From Dipteris shenzhenensis (Eukaryota > Polypodiophyta > Polypodiopsida > Gleicheniales), in assembly GCA_047967505.1 (NCBI GenBank), contig CM106539.1: DNA of 64,000 nt; one strand, 5' to 3'. The stretch's first letter is position 1. Each line of letters starts with the position of its first letter. The position numbers and the translations under genes are program-made. Shown here piece after piece: positions 25,454-35,492 of this stretch. Below the pieces are notes generated by a model. It was not told the origin of the DNA, ran no database searches, and saw nothing but the letters and a program-made list of their open reading frames with translations.

Positions 25454-25634
25454 TGAGAGTGCTCTTAACGGAAGCAAGAACAGAAGAGGGAGAGAGAGCG
25501 AGAGAGAGAGACAGAGAGCCACACAAGTTTTGGTGGGTGCAGAACCACCCTAATCTTCTTTTTCATTCATTTATATATGTGTTTGAGTATTGTACATAAC
25601 TGGGGTTAAGGCACAGTGACCTTTAACCCCCACA
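25454..25634 (-). repeat. 3' LTR of copia element 2
   Basis: 181 bp, identical to 31112-31292 except for two transitions (near positions 12 and 83 of the plus-strand copy). It begins TGAGAGTGCTC and ends CCCCCACA on the plus strand, and includes a GAGAGAGAGCGAGAGAGAGA tract. Confidence 0.95.
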
Positions 25635-25687
25635 ACCTCCCACTTAAAGGACAATGTGCCTTTAAGGGAGAACAACCAGTGAGCATA

Positions 25688-28600
25688 CTATCCAATGCCC
25701 ATCAATACACGACAATACTCAAACCGCTGACTAGGTAGACTCTTCGTCAGCATATCTGCAGGGTTATCATCTGTATGAACCTTGACAAGCTCTATGCGCT
25801 TGTCCTCAAGTACCTCCCTGATGAAATGATACCTGACCTCAATGTGTTTGGTCTTTGCATGAAAGACCGGATTCCGTGCTAGCTGAATAGCACTCATGGA
25901 ATCACTATGCAATGTCGGTACACCTGTATGAATCCCCAAATCTCCCACTAGCCGATCAAGCCATATAGCCTCCTTGCAACCCTCTGTGGCTGCAACATAC
26001 TCAGCCTCTGTGGTAGACAAAGCAATGCACTTCTGTGCACGAGACATCCATGACACTGCACCACCTGCAAAGGTGAACACATAACCGGAAGTGGATCTCC
26101 TACTATCCACATGCCCTGCATAGTCTGAATCTGTGTACCCAAGTACACGCATGTCTCCTTTACCAAAGCAAATGCACATCTCCTTGGTACCCTTCATGTA
26201 CCTCATGATGCACTTAACTGCCTCCCAATGCCTCTTTCTTGGATTAGCCATATACCGGCTAACAACTCCCACTGCAAATGCAATGTCTGGTCTAGTAGCT
26301 ATCATAGCATACATAAGACTCCCAACTGCTGATGCATAAGGAACCTTGGCCATCATGGCCCTCTTCTCATCTGATTTGGGACTACTGTGTATGACTCAGT
26401 TTCACATATGGAGGCAATGGAGTACTCACTGCCTTCCCCCCCTCCATATTGAAACGCTGCAATACTTTTGTAACATACTCTTGTTGTGAAAGCCAAAGGA
26501 GTTTCCTACTCCGATCACGCGTGATGTGCATACCAAGAATATGACCTGCAAGTCCCGAATCCTTCATATCAAAGGCCTCATGCAACTTGGCCTTTAATGC
26601 ATCTAGCTCATAAGTATTCTTGCTAGCCAATAGCATATTATCCACATATAGTGCCAGGATTATTAGGCTATTATCCTTAGCCATTTTAGTGTAGAGGCAG
26701 TGATCAATTTCACTCCTTCTAAAACCCTGGGACTTAATGAAAGCATCAAACTTTTGATACCATTCTCTAGGTGCTTGCTTAAGACCATAGAGACTCTTGT
26801 TCAGCTTGCAAACTAAATGCTCTTTGCCCTTTTCTTCAAAGCCTTCCGGCTGCACCATGTAAATTTCCTCATGCAAATCCCCATGCAAGAAAGCTGTCTT
26901 GACATCCATTTGCATAAGCTCCATATCCTCTACTGCCACTAGTCCAAGCATGCATCTAAGTGTGGTCATCTTCACAACCGGAGAGAATATCTCATCAAAG
27001 TCCACACCCTTCTCTTGCTTGAACCCTTTAGCAACCAAACGGGCCTTGTACCTAGGCACATCATCACCTGTGACCTTCATTTTGTAGACCCATTTACATG
27101 GCAATGCTTTCTTTCCATGTGGCAAAGAAACCAAGTCCCAAGTCTTATTCTTCATAAGTGAACTCATCTCTGATTGCATAGCATACTCCCACTTGCGTTG
27201 ATCCTCACGCATCATAGCCTCTTTGTAGCAAGAAGGCTCCCCGCAATCAGTAAGCATCACATAATCTACCCCTGGAACAAACCTATCAGGCGGTCTAGAC
27301 ACTCTAGATGATCTTCTCAAGGGCATTTCAGCTTGCTGTCCCACTTGCATATCAGCCACATTTGGCTCATCATTTCCATCAATAGATGATCCATCATCTA
27401 CCCTTGATTGTATACCTGTGGGAGTACTTGGTTGTACCATTTCTTGCACATTTGGTGCATGGACAGCTTGCTGTCTATCAACATATGCAGGTGGATTCAC
27501 ATCCTGGAAAGTGATTCTCCTCATTTCCACATCCCTCATGGGTGCCTTATGCATCTTCTTCTCATTGAAGACCACATCATGGCTGCGTATGATCTTCTTT
27601 GCTTCTGGATCCCAGAGACGATAGCCCATCTCTCCACTTTCACCATAACCCAGAAAGATGCATTTCCTAGACTTAGGATCTAGCTTCTTTCGAAGCTCTT
27701 TTGGCACATGTGCATATGCCTCACACCCAAATATACGCAAATGAGAGTAAGAGGGCTTCTTGCCACTCCATGCCTCTTCAGGAATACCACCATCCAAACT
27801 CTTACTAGGTGATCTATTGATCACATGCACTGCAGTCTTCATTGCCTCAGCCCAAAAACCACCAGAAAGACTTGCATTGGAAAGCATGCATTGCAACCTT
27901 TCTTGAATGGTACGGTTCATCTTTTCTGCAACTGGATTTTGCTCTGGAGTACGAGGGGATGTGAGCTCCCTCTTAATCCCACGTGTATCACAGAAATGTT
28001 GAAAGTCATGAGAGAGATACTCTCCACCATTGTCAGTCCGTAGGCATTTAAGCGTTCTACCTGACTGATTCTCAACCAAGGCCAGCCATTTCTGAAAAAC
28101 CTGGAACACATCACTCTTCCGAGCTATAGCATAAGCCCACACTTTCCTAGTTGCATCATCAATGAATGTCACATAGTATTCAGCCCCACCTAATGACCGT
28201 GTAGGCATGGGACCACATACGTCTGAATGCACCAAATCAAGCATTTCAAACTCTTTCTTTCCCCTTCTTTTATGGGCTGATTTAGTCTGCTTCCCATAGA
28301 GACAGTGCTCACAAAATTCAAAATCAGAGAAACTCAAATGCGGTACATAACCCAAACGGCATAAGAGTTTCATTCCATTCTGGCTCATGTGCCCCAACCT
28401 ACAATGCCACAAAGAAGTGCTTGGCTGCTCGGTTATTGCAACAACATGATCAAATACCCCTGATACATGTAAGGGATATAAAGTCCCACACTTGGCACCC
28501 CTGGCCAAAAGCATAGAGCCCTTTTGAATTTTCTAACTCTGAAAGCCAAAAGTGGTGTGAAAACCAGCATCATCTAGCTGACCCACTGAAATAAGACTCT

Positions 28601-29753
28601 TGGTCAGCTTAGGCACATGTCTCACATGTTTCAAAACAAATGCAGACCCATTTGCAAAAGAAAACTTTATGTCACCTGCTCCCACTATGTCACATGCATA
28701 GTCATTTCCAAGATGCACACAACCTGTCTTTCCACTATCATAAGTGGAGAACCATTCCCTATGGGGAGTAACATGGAATGAAGCACCAGAATCCAAAATC
28801 CAATCCTGGGAATATGCATCATCTGAAGTGGTAAGCAACTCTGCAGATAAACTAGACATGAAGAGAACATCATTGTCACTATCACGTGTGACTGCATTGA
28901 TCTCCTCGATCTTCACTTTTCCTTTGTCCTCCCTTGGACTCTCTTCCTTTTGATTTGCACCCCAATTTGCATTCTTTTTCTTATCCTTTTGCTCTCTTTT
29001 CAACTTGTAGCAATCCTTTTTCATATGGCCCTTCTTGCCACAATGGTAACACTCAATGTTCCGTGCCCTGGATTTGCTATGAGACTTCCCTCTTTCTTGG
29101 GACTTCCCCCTGAACTGTGATCTGCCCCTTTGCACATTTAAGGATGCATCCTGCTTGTTGCCATCCATAGACTTCCGTCTAATCTCCTCGGCCAACAAGC
29201 TACCCACAACATCATCAAATTTCAGTACTCCACCAGGTGCAGAGTTACTGACAGCTGTACGGAAGGTATCCCATGAGGATGGCAATGAACATAAGAGAAA
29301 TATTGCCTTAGTCTCCGCATCAAAATTCATTTTCTGAGCCTGAAGTTGGCTGAAAATAATATTGAATTCATTCAAGTGAGAAGCAATGGAGACCCCTTCC
29401 TTCATCTGTAGCTCAAACAACCTCTTCATGAGGTAAACTTTATTAGAGGCAGTTTCCTTTTCATAAGTGGCACACAGTTTCTTCCACAAATCTTCTGTAG
29501 TCTGCTCATTTACTACTGTGAAATAAACTGACTCTGCAAGATGAAGTCTAATAGTAGACTTTGCTAATGCATCCAACTCATTCCAATCATCCTCAGACAT
29601 ATTTGCAGGCTTAGCTTCAATCCCTGCCAAGGGTTTAATCTGCTTCTTTTGAATAAGCACATCCCTTATCTGTTCTTTCCACAAAGAAAAGTTTGTCCCA
29701 TCAAACTTTTTAATGCTGAAAAACTCCTTTTCAGGCATGGAAGAGGATGCCAT
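25688..29753 (-). pseudogene. Copia element 2 gag-pol, three visible lesions
   Basis: Start is the ATG at 29753 (ASSSMPEKEFFSIKKFDGTN), giving the UBN2-type gag directly. A CCHC knuckle (CYHCGKKGHMKKDC) lies near 29045. Protease has WILDSGASFHVTPH near 28790. Integrase has the HHCC motif (WHCRLGHMSQNG, CEHCLYGKQ) and DDE residues (HSDVCGP, LRTDNGGEY, EQNPVAEKMNRT). RT has QMDVKTAFLHGDLHEEIYM; RNase H has GYTDSDYAGHVDSRRSTSGY and ends MLTKSLPSQRFEY at 25688. Three lesions: a TAG at 28533 (TGG to TAG is the simplest explanation), a one-base insertion at about 26381 that shifts the frame before SPKSDEKRA, and the RT box YVDN instead of YVDD at 26648-26637. The rest (about 1,350 codons) is clean, so this was an autonomous element until recently. 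Confidence 0.93.
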
Positions 29754-31097
29754 GATGCAAATAAAGCAAAATCCCAAATGCTAGTGCCTGCAAGAGAGAA
29801 TCACACCAAATACCAGGTGCACCCAAATGTGTATGCCACAATAGAGTGAAATATCACCAAAATTCAAAGCTCAAAGCATCAAAAGATGCATCTGACTCAT
29901 GTGCATATACTATGCATCCATATGAGCAAATCTGGCCCAAAAGAAAATGCCAATAAGTGCCAAATGACTCAAGCATAAACACTGTCCACTGGCATATGCA
30001 TCAATAATGTCTCATCCAAGAGAGCATAGCACTATCAGTGCATCACCTGCAATGTGTCAAAGCTGTCCCTCAGCTTAAAATAGCATCCATGTGCAAGGCG
30101 TCCATAATCCACTGCAACCCAATGCATACCACGAATGAGTGCACACTGCTCAAACTGCAACCAGAGTGATCTGCATAAGGTATGCTCAAGAAATCATAGT
30201 CCCATGGTAATGAGCGCTACTGAAAATAGAACCTGAGATGCTTCAAAACATGGGCGCCATTGCATAATCGGACTCAGTAAAAAAATCTACAAATATCTCT
30301 CTTCTGCCAGAACTCCAAAATCCCAACCGATGAGTGAGAAATGGGAGTCAACACTTATCCACTGCCATGTGGCATAAATCTAAGGTTTCAAAACCTTAGT
30401 ATGAAAAATGCATAACAGAGAGACGAAATCGAATACACAGAGATTCATAACTCTGAAAATCCTTCACCGAATCGCGCAAGAACTGATAGGTAGGGGTTTT
30501 TGGGCGTCCGAAACGCAATGGGACAGACGGTTTTGGAAACCGTGGTCTCAATCACTGGGTCCAACACACGGACTGAAAAACGTTTTTGGAAACAGAGCTA
30601 TCTGTAAACTCTACCGGAGTGCGAATGATGAGCAACATAGAAGTTTTAAGACCTCCTGAGTCCACCGGAACTGACAGATCTGCAAATGGTTGCTCCAAAC
30701 TTGAGTTCCAACACCCGGGCAAAAAACGTAGGAATTGACACAGTGAGTTAGAAATCCAATGAAATGATCCCAGATTCAAGAATAAAGGTGTTTCCAAGCT
30801 CCTGAAGTAATGTGGATACTAAAAGCAAGCAATAGTTGCCTCTACAAGTCAATATGGAGTCTCTGTCATTGCACGGAACAGAGAAAAGCTCAAAAAACGA
30901 CTTTTTCTTTCAAACCACTTAACAGGCTCTCAAAACCACTTTGCAAAGCCAAAGTAACTTTTCCAAAGGTTCCTCCAAGGTCTCTGCACACTCGGATGCA
31001 AGTAAAGTCACCCACAAAGCTTCCCACAGAGCTTCTCCTTCCTCCCACAGAGCTGCTGAGCTTCCAAGCATTCACCACGCTCAGCTAGATCACCCGA

Positions 31098-31109
31098 GCT
31101 CTGATACCA
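31098..31109 (-). other. Primer-binding site of copia element 2
   Basis: Minus-strand TGGTATCAGAGC matches the standard plant initiator tRNA-Met primer-binding site and lies two bases after the LTR end. Confidence 0.9.
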
Positions 31110-31111
31110 GT

Positions 31112-31292
31112 TGAGAGTGCTCTCAACGGAAGCAAGAACAGAAGAGGGAGAGAGAGCGAGAGAGAGAGACAGAGAGCCACACAAGTTTTGGTGGATGCAG
31201 AACCACCCTAATCTTCTTTTTCATTCATTTATATATGTGTTTGAGTATTGTACATAACTGGGGTTAAGGCACAGTGACCTTTAACCCCCACA
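31112..31292 (-). repeat. 5' LTR of copia element 2
   Basis: 181-bp partner of 25454-25634. On the minus strand it precedes the primer-binding site by two bases. A promoter is expected inside; an ATATATAAATG stretch near 31230-31240 on the minus strand is a TATA candidate. Confidence 0.95.
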
Positions 31293-32989
31293 CTTCTTGC
31301 ATACTTCTTCTATTATTGCATCTGGAACAAACCTTAATACTCTCCACCAAACAATAGACATCAGTTTCTTTATATCTTTCCTCTGAGTTGCAATGTGCTC
31401 TGGTGTCTCTAAGGATATCTTCTTTGTTTCATATGCTTGGCAAACATCCATGATACTCTGAAACACTGAGTCTTCGCGGAAGACAATGCAAGTAACATCC
31501 CTGTATCTTGCAACGGTGGTGTTCAAATCCTTTGCCTCAACCTTATTACTTGGTATGCCTTGTGTATTGCTTACAACACCTTTCAAGAATCTATAGAACT
31601 GAGTCCTCTTTGCCATGTACTCAGATGTAGGTCTCCTGCCCTTCACTGTTTGTGGCTTTCCATAGCCCATCCATAACTCCCTTGCCTTTATCAAGATCTC
31701 AGAAAGAGAAGAGCTTCTTTTCAACCTAAATGGAGCAGAATTCAGCCTTTCTGATTCTAGAATGTACTTCGAGTCATCGTTAAATATGCATACATGACAA
31801 ATGACCTGATGAAACTTTTCCATCCACTCAATCTGTGGCAAGTTTCCTTTTCTTCCCTCATCAAGGGCGATCCTGCAAGCTTCACAAAAGTGTTGCCCAT
31901 CAATGGGCTCAAACCTACATCTTTCCAAGAATCTATTCTTTGCCAGCATGTATCTCTTCTCGATGTCAGTCCCATATCGGCTTTGGTACAAAGCCTCTCC
32001 ATGAACAAAGTCACTCCTTCTAAAGTTCTCAAAAGCATCAAGAAAGTCCAAGCGCTTTTGAAATGTGACATCAGGCAATGTAGGATCATCTTCTTGAAGT
32101 CTCTTAAACGCCATAGGACGAAGAATGATATTAGTGGCAACTGGAGTTCTTGTTTTCCTCATATCTTCATACAATTTGCATGCAAATGTCTTATCTAGAT
32201 TTCTTTGATTTGTGAACAACGAAGCTCGATCAATAAGCATTGTGGCCATGCTGAATTGTGAAAATCCCCAAATGTATCCCTCATCCTCTGGAGGATGTAA
32301 GTCTGCCACACTTATAGAAAAGTCTTCAAGACTTGTATCTTCTTCTTGCGGATCCTCCTCTTCATCGCTATCCAATTTTTTGCCTAGTTTTAAATAACCT
32401 ACACTTGAATGATCTACACATGGAGTAGGAGTTATTTTTGCTCTCTTTCTGGGAATAGTTGTAGAACTTGAATCTGCTCCATGATCACTCCTTCTTGTTC
32501 TTGTAGTTATAGCAGTCGATGGTGTAGGTACAGTTGGAGATACTGTAGTTACTCTTGTCGGAGTTACCATAGTTATCACCATAGATATTGGCGGTACTTG
32601 AGGGTTATATGTTATAGATGGCATACTTATTGTTGCTGAAGGTACAACACCACCACTTGGAAATGCATCCCACATTTTCTTCAATGCTTCTAAGGCACTA
32701 AGTAATTCTTGGGATCCCTCAATTGAATCTGGTAAGGGCTTCAAGAAGTGCTTGTGAGTAACTCGTAACTTGTAAACCACCTCGTCATTCTTTCCTTTGC
32801 ACACAACTTCTATCAAATTGTTTTCTTTAATGTTGATGTTTGAGACCATGCCACCATTTCTTACTGCCTCTGTAGAATATTTCATGCTTGATACATTCTC
32901 TGCAATGATCACCAAAAAATACTTTGATTTGCACTCCAAGCATGTTCAAGGTATTTGAAAGACACCTTGGAACCAAAACTGGAAGCCAT
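31293..32989 (-). pseudogene. Gene B, 5' portion: unknown protein with nuclear-type features
   Basis: An unbroken frame of about 550 codons from 32939 to the Copia insertion, beginning LECKSKYFLVIIAENVSS. The likely true start is the ATG at 32989 (ASSFGSKVSFKYLEHAW) with a one-base shift near 32940. Features: a charged N-terminal domain, a serine/threonine/proline-rich linker (about 32650-32480), a basic nuclear-signal-like RKRAK, an acidic stretch DSDEEEDPQEED, then a long mostly helical region with CEACRIALDEGRKGNLP and MSIVWWRVLRFVPD. I recognise no known domain. Codon-intact over this length, it was under selection until recently. It is divergent from gene C and separated from it by the GC tract; it may be an accessory protein of the same element. 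Confidence 0.65.
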
Positions 32990-33264
32990 AGTTTTCTGAA
33001 AAATAATCAAAAATAAAAAATGAGAATTACAATGATTTTCAAACTCAAAATATTAAATAAATTTCTAATTAAATATTATTTTAAGTTTTATTTATTTTTA
33101 ATTTTTAAAATAAAATAAATAATTTATTTTTTTATCTTTTTAATTATTTTATTTTAATTAATTAATTTATTTTTATATTTAAAATTTAACTTAATTTTTA
33201 AAAAAATTTTAAAGTTTTATTTTTATTTTTTTTAAATAAATTAACTTAATTAAAATTTTTAATC
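32990..33264. other. AT-rich leader between gene B and the GC tract
   Basis: About 270 bp of almost pure A/T (TTTTAATTAATTAATTT-like), ending sharply at 33265 where the C-rich tract begins. No gene. It could be part of the gene B promoter. Confidence 0.6.
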
Positions 33265-34900
33265 TGCCTCCCCCTTCCTGCCTCCCTGCCCTTGCCCCTT
33301 CCCCGTGCCCCTCCCCTTCCCCTCCCCCTCCCTCGCCCCCCCTTTCCCCTGTTGCGTGCGCAATAGGTGGGGGGTTAACCCCCCCTCCCCTCCCTCATCC
33401 CCGTCCCTTCCTCTACCCCTCCCCTTCCCCTCCCCCCCACCCACATGTTGGGGGGATTGACTCCCCCTCCCTTGCCCCCGCCCCATCCCCGCGCCCCTCC
33501 CCTTCCCCTCCCGCTCTCGCGCCCCCCTCCCCCCTGTTGTGTGCGCAACAGGTGGGTGGGGGGGACTTTCCCCCTTAAAACCCCCTCCCCTCCCTTCCCC
33601 CTCCCACGCCCCCTGCCCCTTCCTCTCCTGTGCCCCGGCCTCCCTGTTGCGTGTGCGCAACAGATGGGGGGACCGCCCCTCCCCACCTCCCCTGCCACTT
33701 TCCCTCCCCCTCCCCCATGCCCTTGCCCCCCCCTCCCTGTGCCCCCCTCCCTTCCACCTCCCCCGCGCCCCTCGCCCTCCCCCCTCCCCCCTGTTGCATG
33801 CGCAACAAGTGGGGGGGGGGATCCCCCCCCCCACTTGTTGCGCACGCAACAGGGGGGCCCCCTCCCCGCCTCCCCTCCCCCTCCCCATCCCCTGCCCCTC
33901 CCCCCCCGCCCCCGCCCCCTCCCCCTCCCTTGTGCCCCTCCCTTCCCCCCCCCTCCCTGTCGGCTCCCCCTCCCCTGCACCCCTCGCCCTCCCCTCCCTC
34001 CCCCCTGTTGCGTGCGCAACAGGTGGGGGGGGATCCCCCCTCCCCACCTGTTGCACACACAACAAGCAGGGGCCCCCTCCCCCTCCCCCTCCTGCCCCGC
34101 CCCCTCTCGCTCCCTGCACCGTCCCCCTCCCCCCGCACCCCCCCCCTCCCCCCCTGCACCCCCGACTCCCCCTCCCCCTCCCCTCCCTCGCCCCACCCTG
34201 CCCCCTCCCCCTCCCCGCACCCCTCGCCCCTGCCCTCGCCCCGCCCCTACCCCTTCCCCTACCCCTGGCCCTCCCCTGCGCCCCTCCCCTCCCCCCCTCC
34301 CCGTCAAGCCGACGGGGAGGGGGGGAGGGGAGGGGCACGGGGGAGGGGAAGGGGGGGGGAGGGGGAGGGGGCAGGGCAAGGCAGGGGAGGGGGAGGGGGG
34401 AGGGTGGGGGAGGGGGAGGGGGGGCACGGAGGAGGGGAAGGGGGCAGGGCGAGGGCGGGGGAGGGGGGGAAGGGAGGGACGGTGGGAAAGGGGAGCGAGG
34501 GGCCGCAGGAAGGGGGAGGGAAAGGGAGGGACAGTAGGGAGGGAGGGGCTTGCAAGGAGGGGGAGGCAGGGGGAGAGGAAGGGAGGGGGAAGGGCCGGCG
34601 GGGAGGGAGAGGAGGGGAAGGGAGGGGGAGGAAGGGGAGCGGAAGGGAAGGCATGGAGGAGAGGGGAAGGGAGGGGGAGGGAGGAGAGGAAGCCAGAGGA
34701 GGGAGGGGAGAAGCAGGAGGAGAGGGGAAGGGAGGGGGAGAGAGGAAGCCAGAGAAGAAGGGGGAGGAGAGGGGAAGGGAGGGGGAGGGGAGGGCAAGGG
34801 AGGGGAGGGAGGAGAGGGGAAGGGAGGGGAGAGAGGAAGCGGGAGAAAGGGGGATGGGAGGGACGAGAGGGAGGGAGGGAGTACCTGGGTGGAGAGGTGG
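33265..34900. repeat. 1.6-kb C-rich then G-rich tract with strand switch at 34305
   Basis: The plus strand is C-rich (CCCCTCCCC) from 33265 to about 34304 and G-rich (GGGGAGGGG) from about 34311 to 34900. The switch is a small palindrome, CCCCGTC AAGCC GACGGGG. The C-rich arm carries the palindromes listed at 33349-34066. Long proline- or glycine-rich frames occur on both strands as by-products of composition and are not called. The tract lies between divergent genes B and C and could be a bidirectional promoter or another cis element of the same unit. G-quadruplex and i-motif potential is high. Confidence 0.8.
33349..34066. repeat. Seven palindromes of the CTGTTGCGYGCGCAACAG family
   Basis: Copies at 33349-33366, 33534-33551, 33644-33663, 33791-33808, 33834-33852, 34005-34022 and 34047-34066. 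Most are followed by GGTGGGGGG. Copies 4-5 and 6-7 face each other across GGGGATCCCC-type centres, forming hairpins of about 60 bp (33791-33852 and 34005-34066). Weaker relatives (CTATTGCATACGCAAGAAC) occur in AT-rich DNA at about 35124, 35182, 35262 and 35428, towards gene C. Confidence 0.85.
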
Positions 34901-35492
34901 TGGAGCTCCAGGAAAGTTGTGAGAGAGAATGAGGAGAGTTGTGAGAGAGAATGAGGAGAAGTAGAGTTTTATAGGAAATGGGTAGCTTTTAGGTCAAGTC
35001 AGCTTTTTTTAGTTTTTAAGATTTTTTTAGTTCTTTTAGGTTCACTATAAGTAGAACATTCTTCATTCTCTCTTTTATTCAAAGATCATTCGTTTACACT
35101 CCACGCTTCTCTCCTCTCATCAACCTGTTGCAGGATTCTCAAAAATTTTCAAAATGTTACAAGAGGTGAGTTCATTTCTAACCTATTGCATACGCAAGAA
35201 CTTCTACGAATCAAGTTTTTATAAATTTGAATTTTTTTTCAAATCCGATCCTTTTCTAAAAAACTTGTGTGTACGCAACAACTTCAAAAAACCATTTTTG
35301 CATTAAATCTTTTTTCTCACAAATTTTCCTCTTTACCTCAAACTCTCACAACCTATTTTCAAAAATTTCTCTCCTAACCTATTCTATTATAAATTTCTCT
35401 CTCAACCTCAAAACCACTCAACCCTCCCTACCTATTGCTTATGCAACAACTTCAAAACAAAAAATAAAACTTTACAAGACAGAGACGAGAGC
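34901..35492 (+). other. Region 5' of gene C
   Basis: AT-rich DNA with two copies of GTTGTGAGAGAGAATGAGGA (34916 and 34938) and four relatives of the TTGCRYRCGCAA palindrome, three of them followed by AACTTC. It probably contains the gene C promoter; CACTATAAGTAGAAC at 35043 is a weak TATA candidate. Confidence 0.45.

Larger units (their letters stand above)
25454..31292 (-). mobile_element. Nearly intact Ty1/copia element 2 (5,839 bp) inserted in gene B
   Basis: Two 181-bp LTRs (25454-25634 and 31112-31292) are flanked by the 5-bp target duplication CTTCT (25449-25453 and 31293-31297). The element reads on the minus strand, so the right LTR is the 5' LTR. LTR ends are TG...CA (TGTGGGGGTTAAAGG ... 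GAGCACTCTCA). The primer-binding site TGGTATCAGAGC is at 31109-31098 and the polypurine tract AAGTGGGAGGT lies just inside the 3' LTR at 25635-25646. The LTRs differ at two sites, both transitions, which suggests a fairly recent insertion. The leader between primer-binding site and gag is unusually long, about 1.34 kb. Confidence 0.95.

Noticed and set aside
33793-33852. Hairpins of about 60 bp as MITE termini
   Set aside because: No target duplication or element body; they belong to a series of palindromes in the tract.
33349-34066. Regularly repeated palindromes as a CRISPR array
   Set aside because: Spacing is irregular, spacers are low-complexity and the DNA is eukaryotic nuclear.
33259-34954. 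Open frames of 512, 495, 430, 350 and 332 codons, proline/serine- or glycine/arginine-rich
   Set aside because: They overlap each other on both strands and in several frames, and exist only because a CCCCTCC/GGGGAGG tract lacks stop codons. No domain features.
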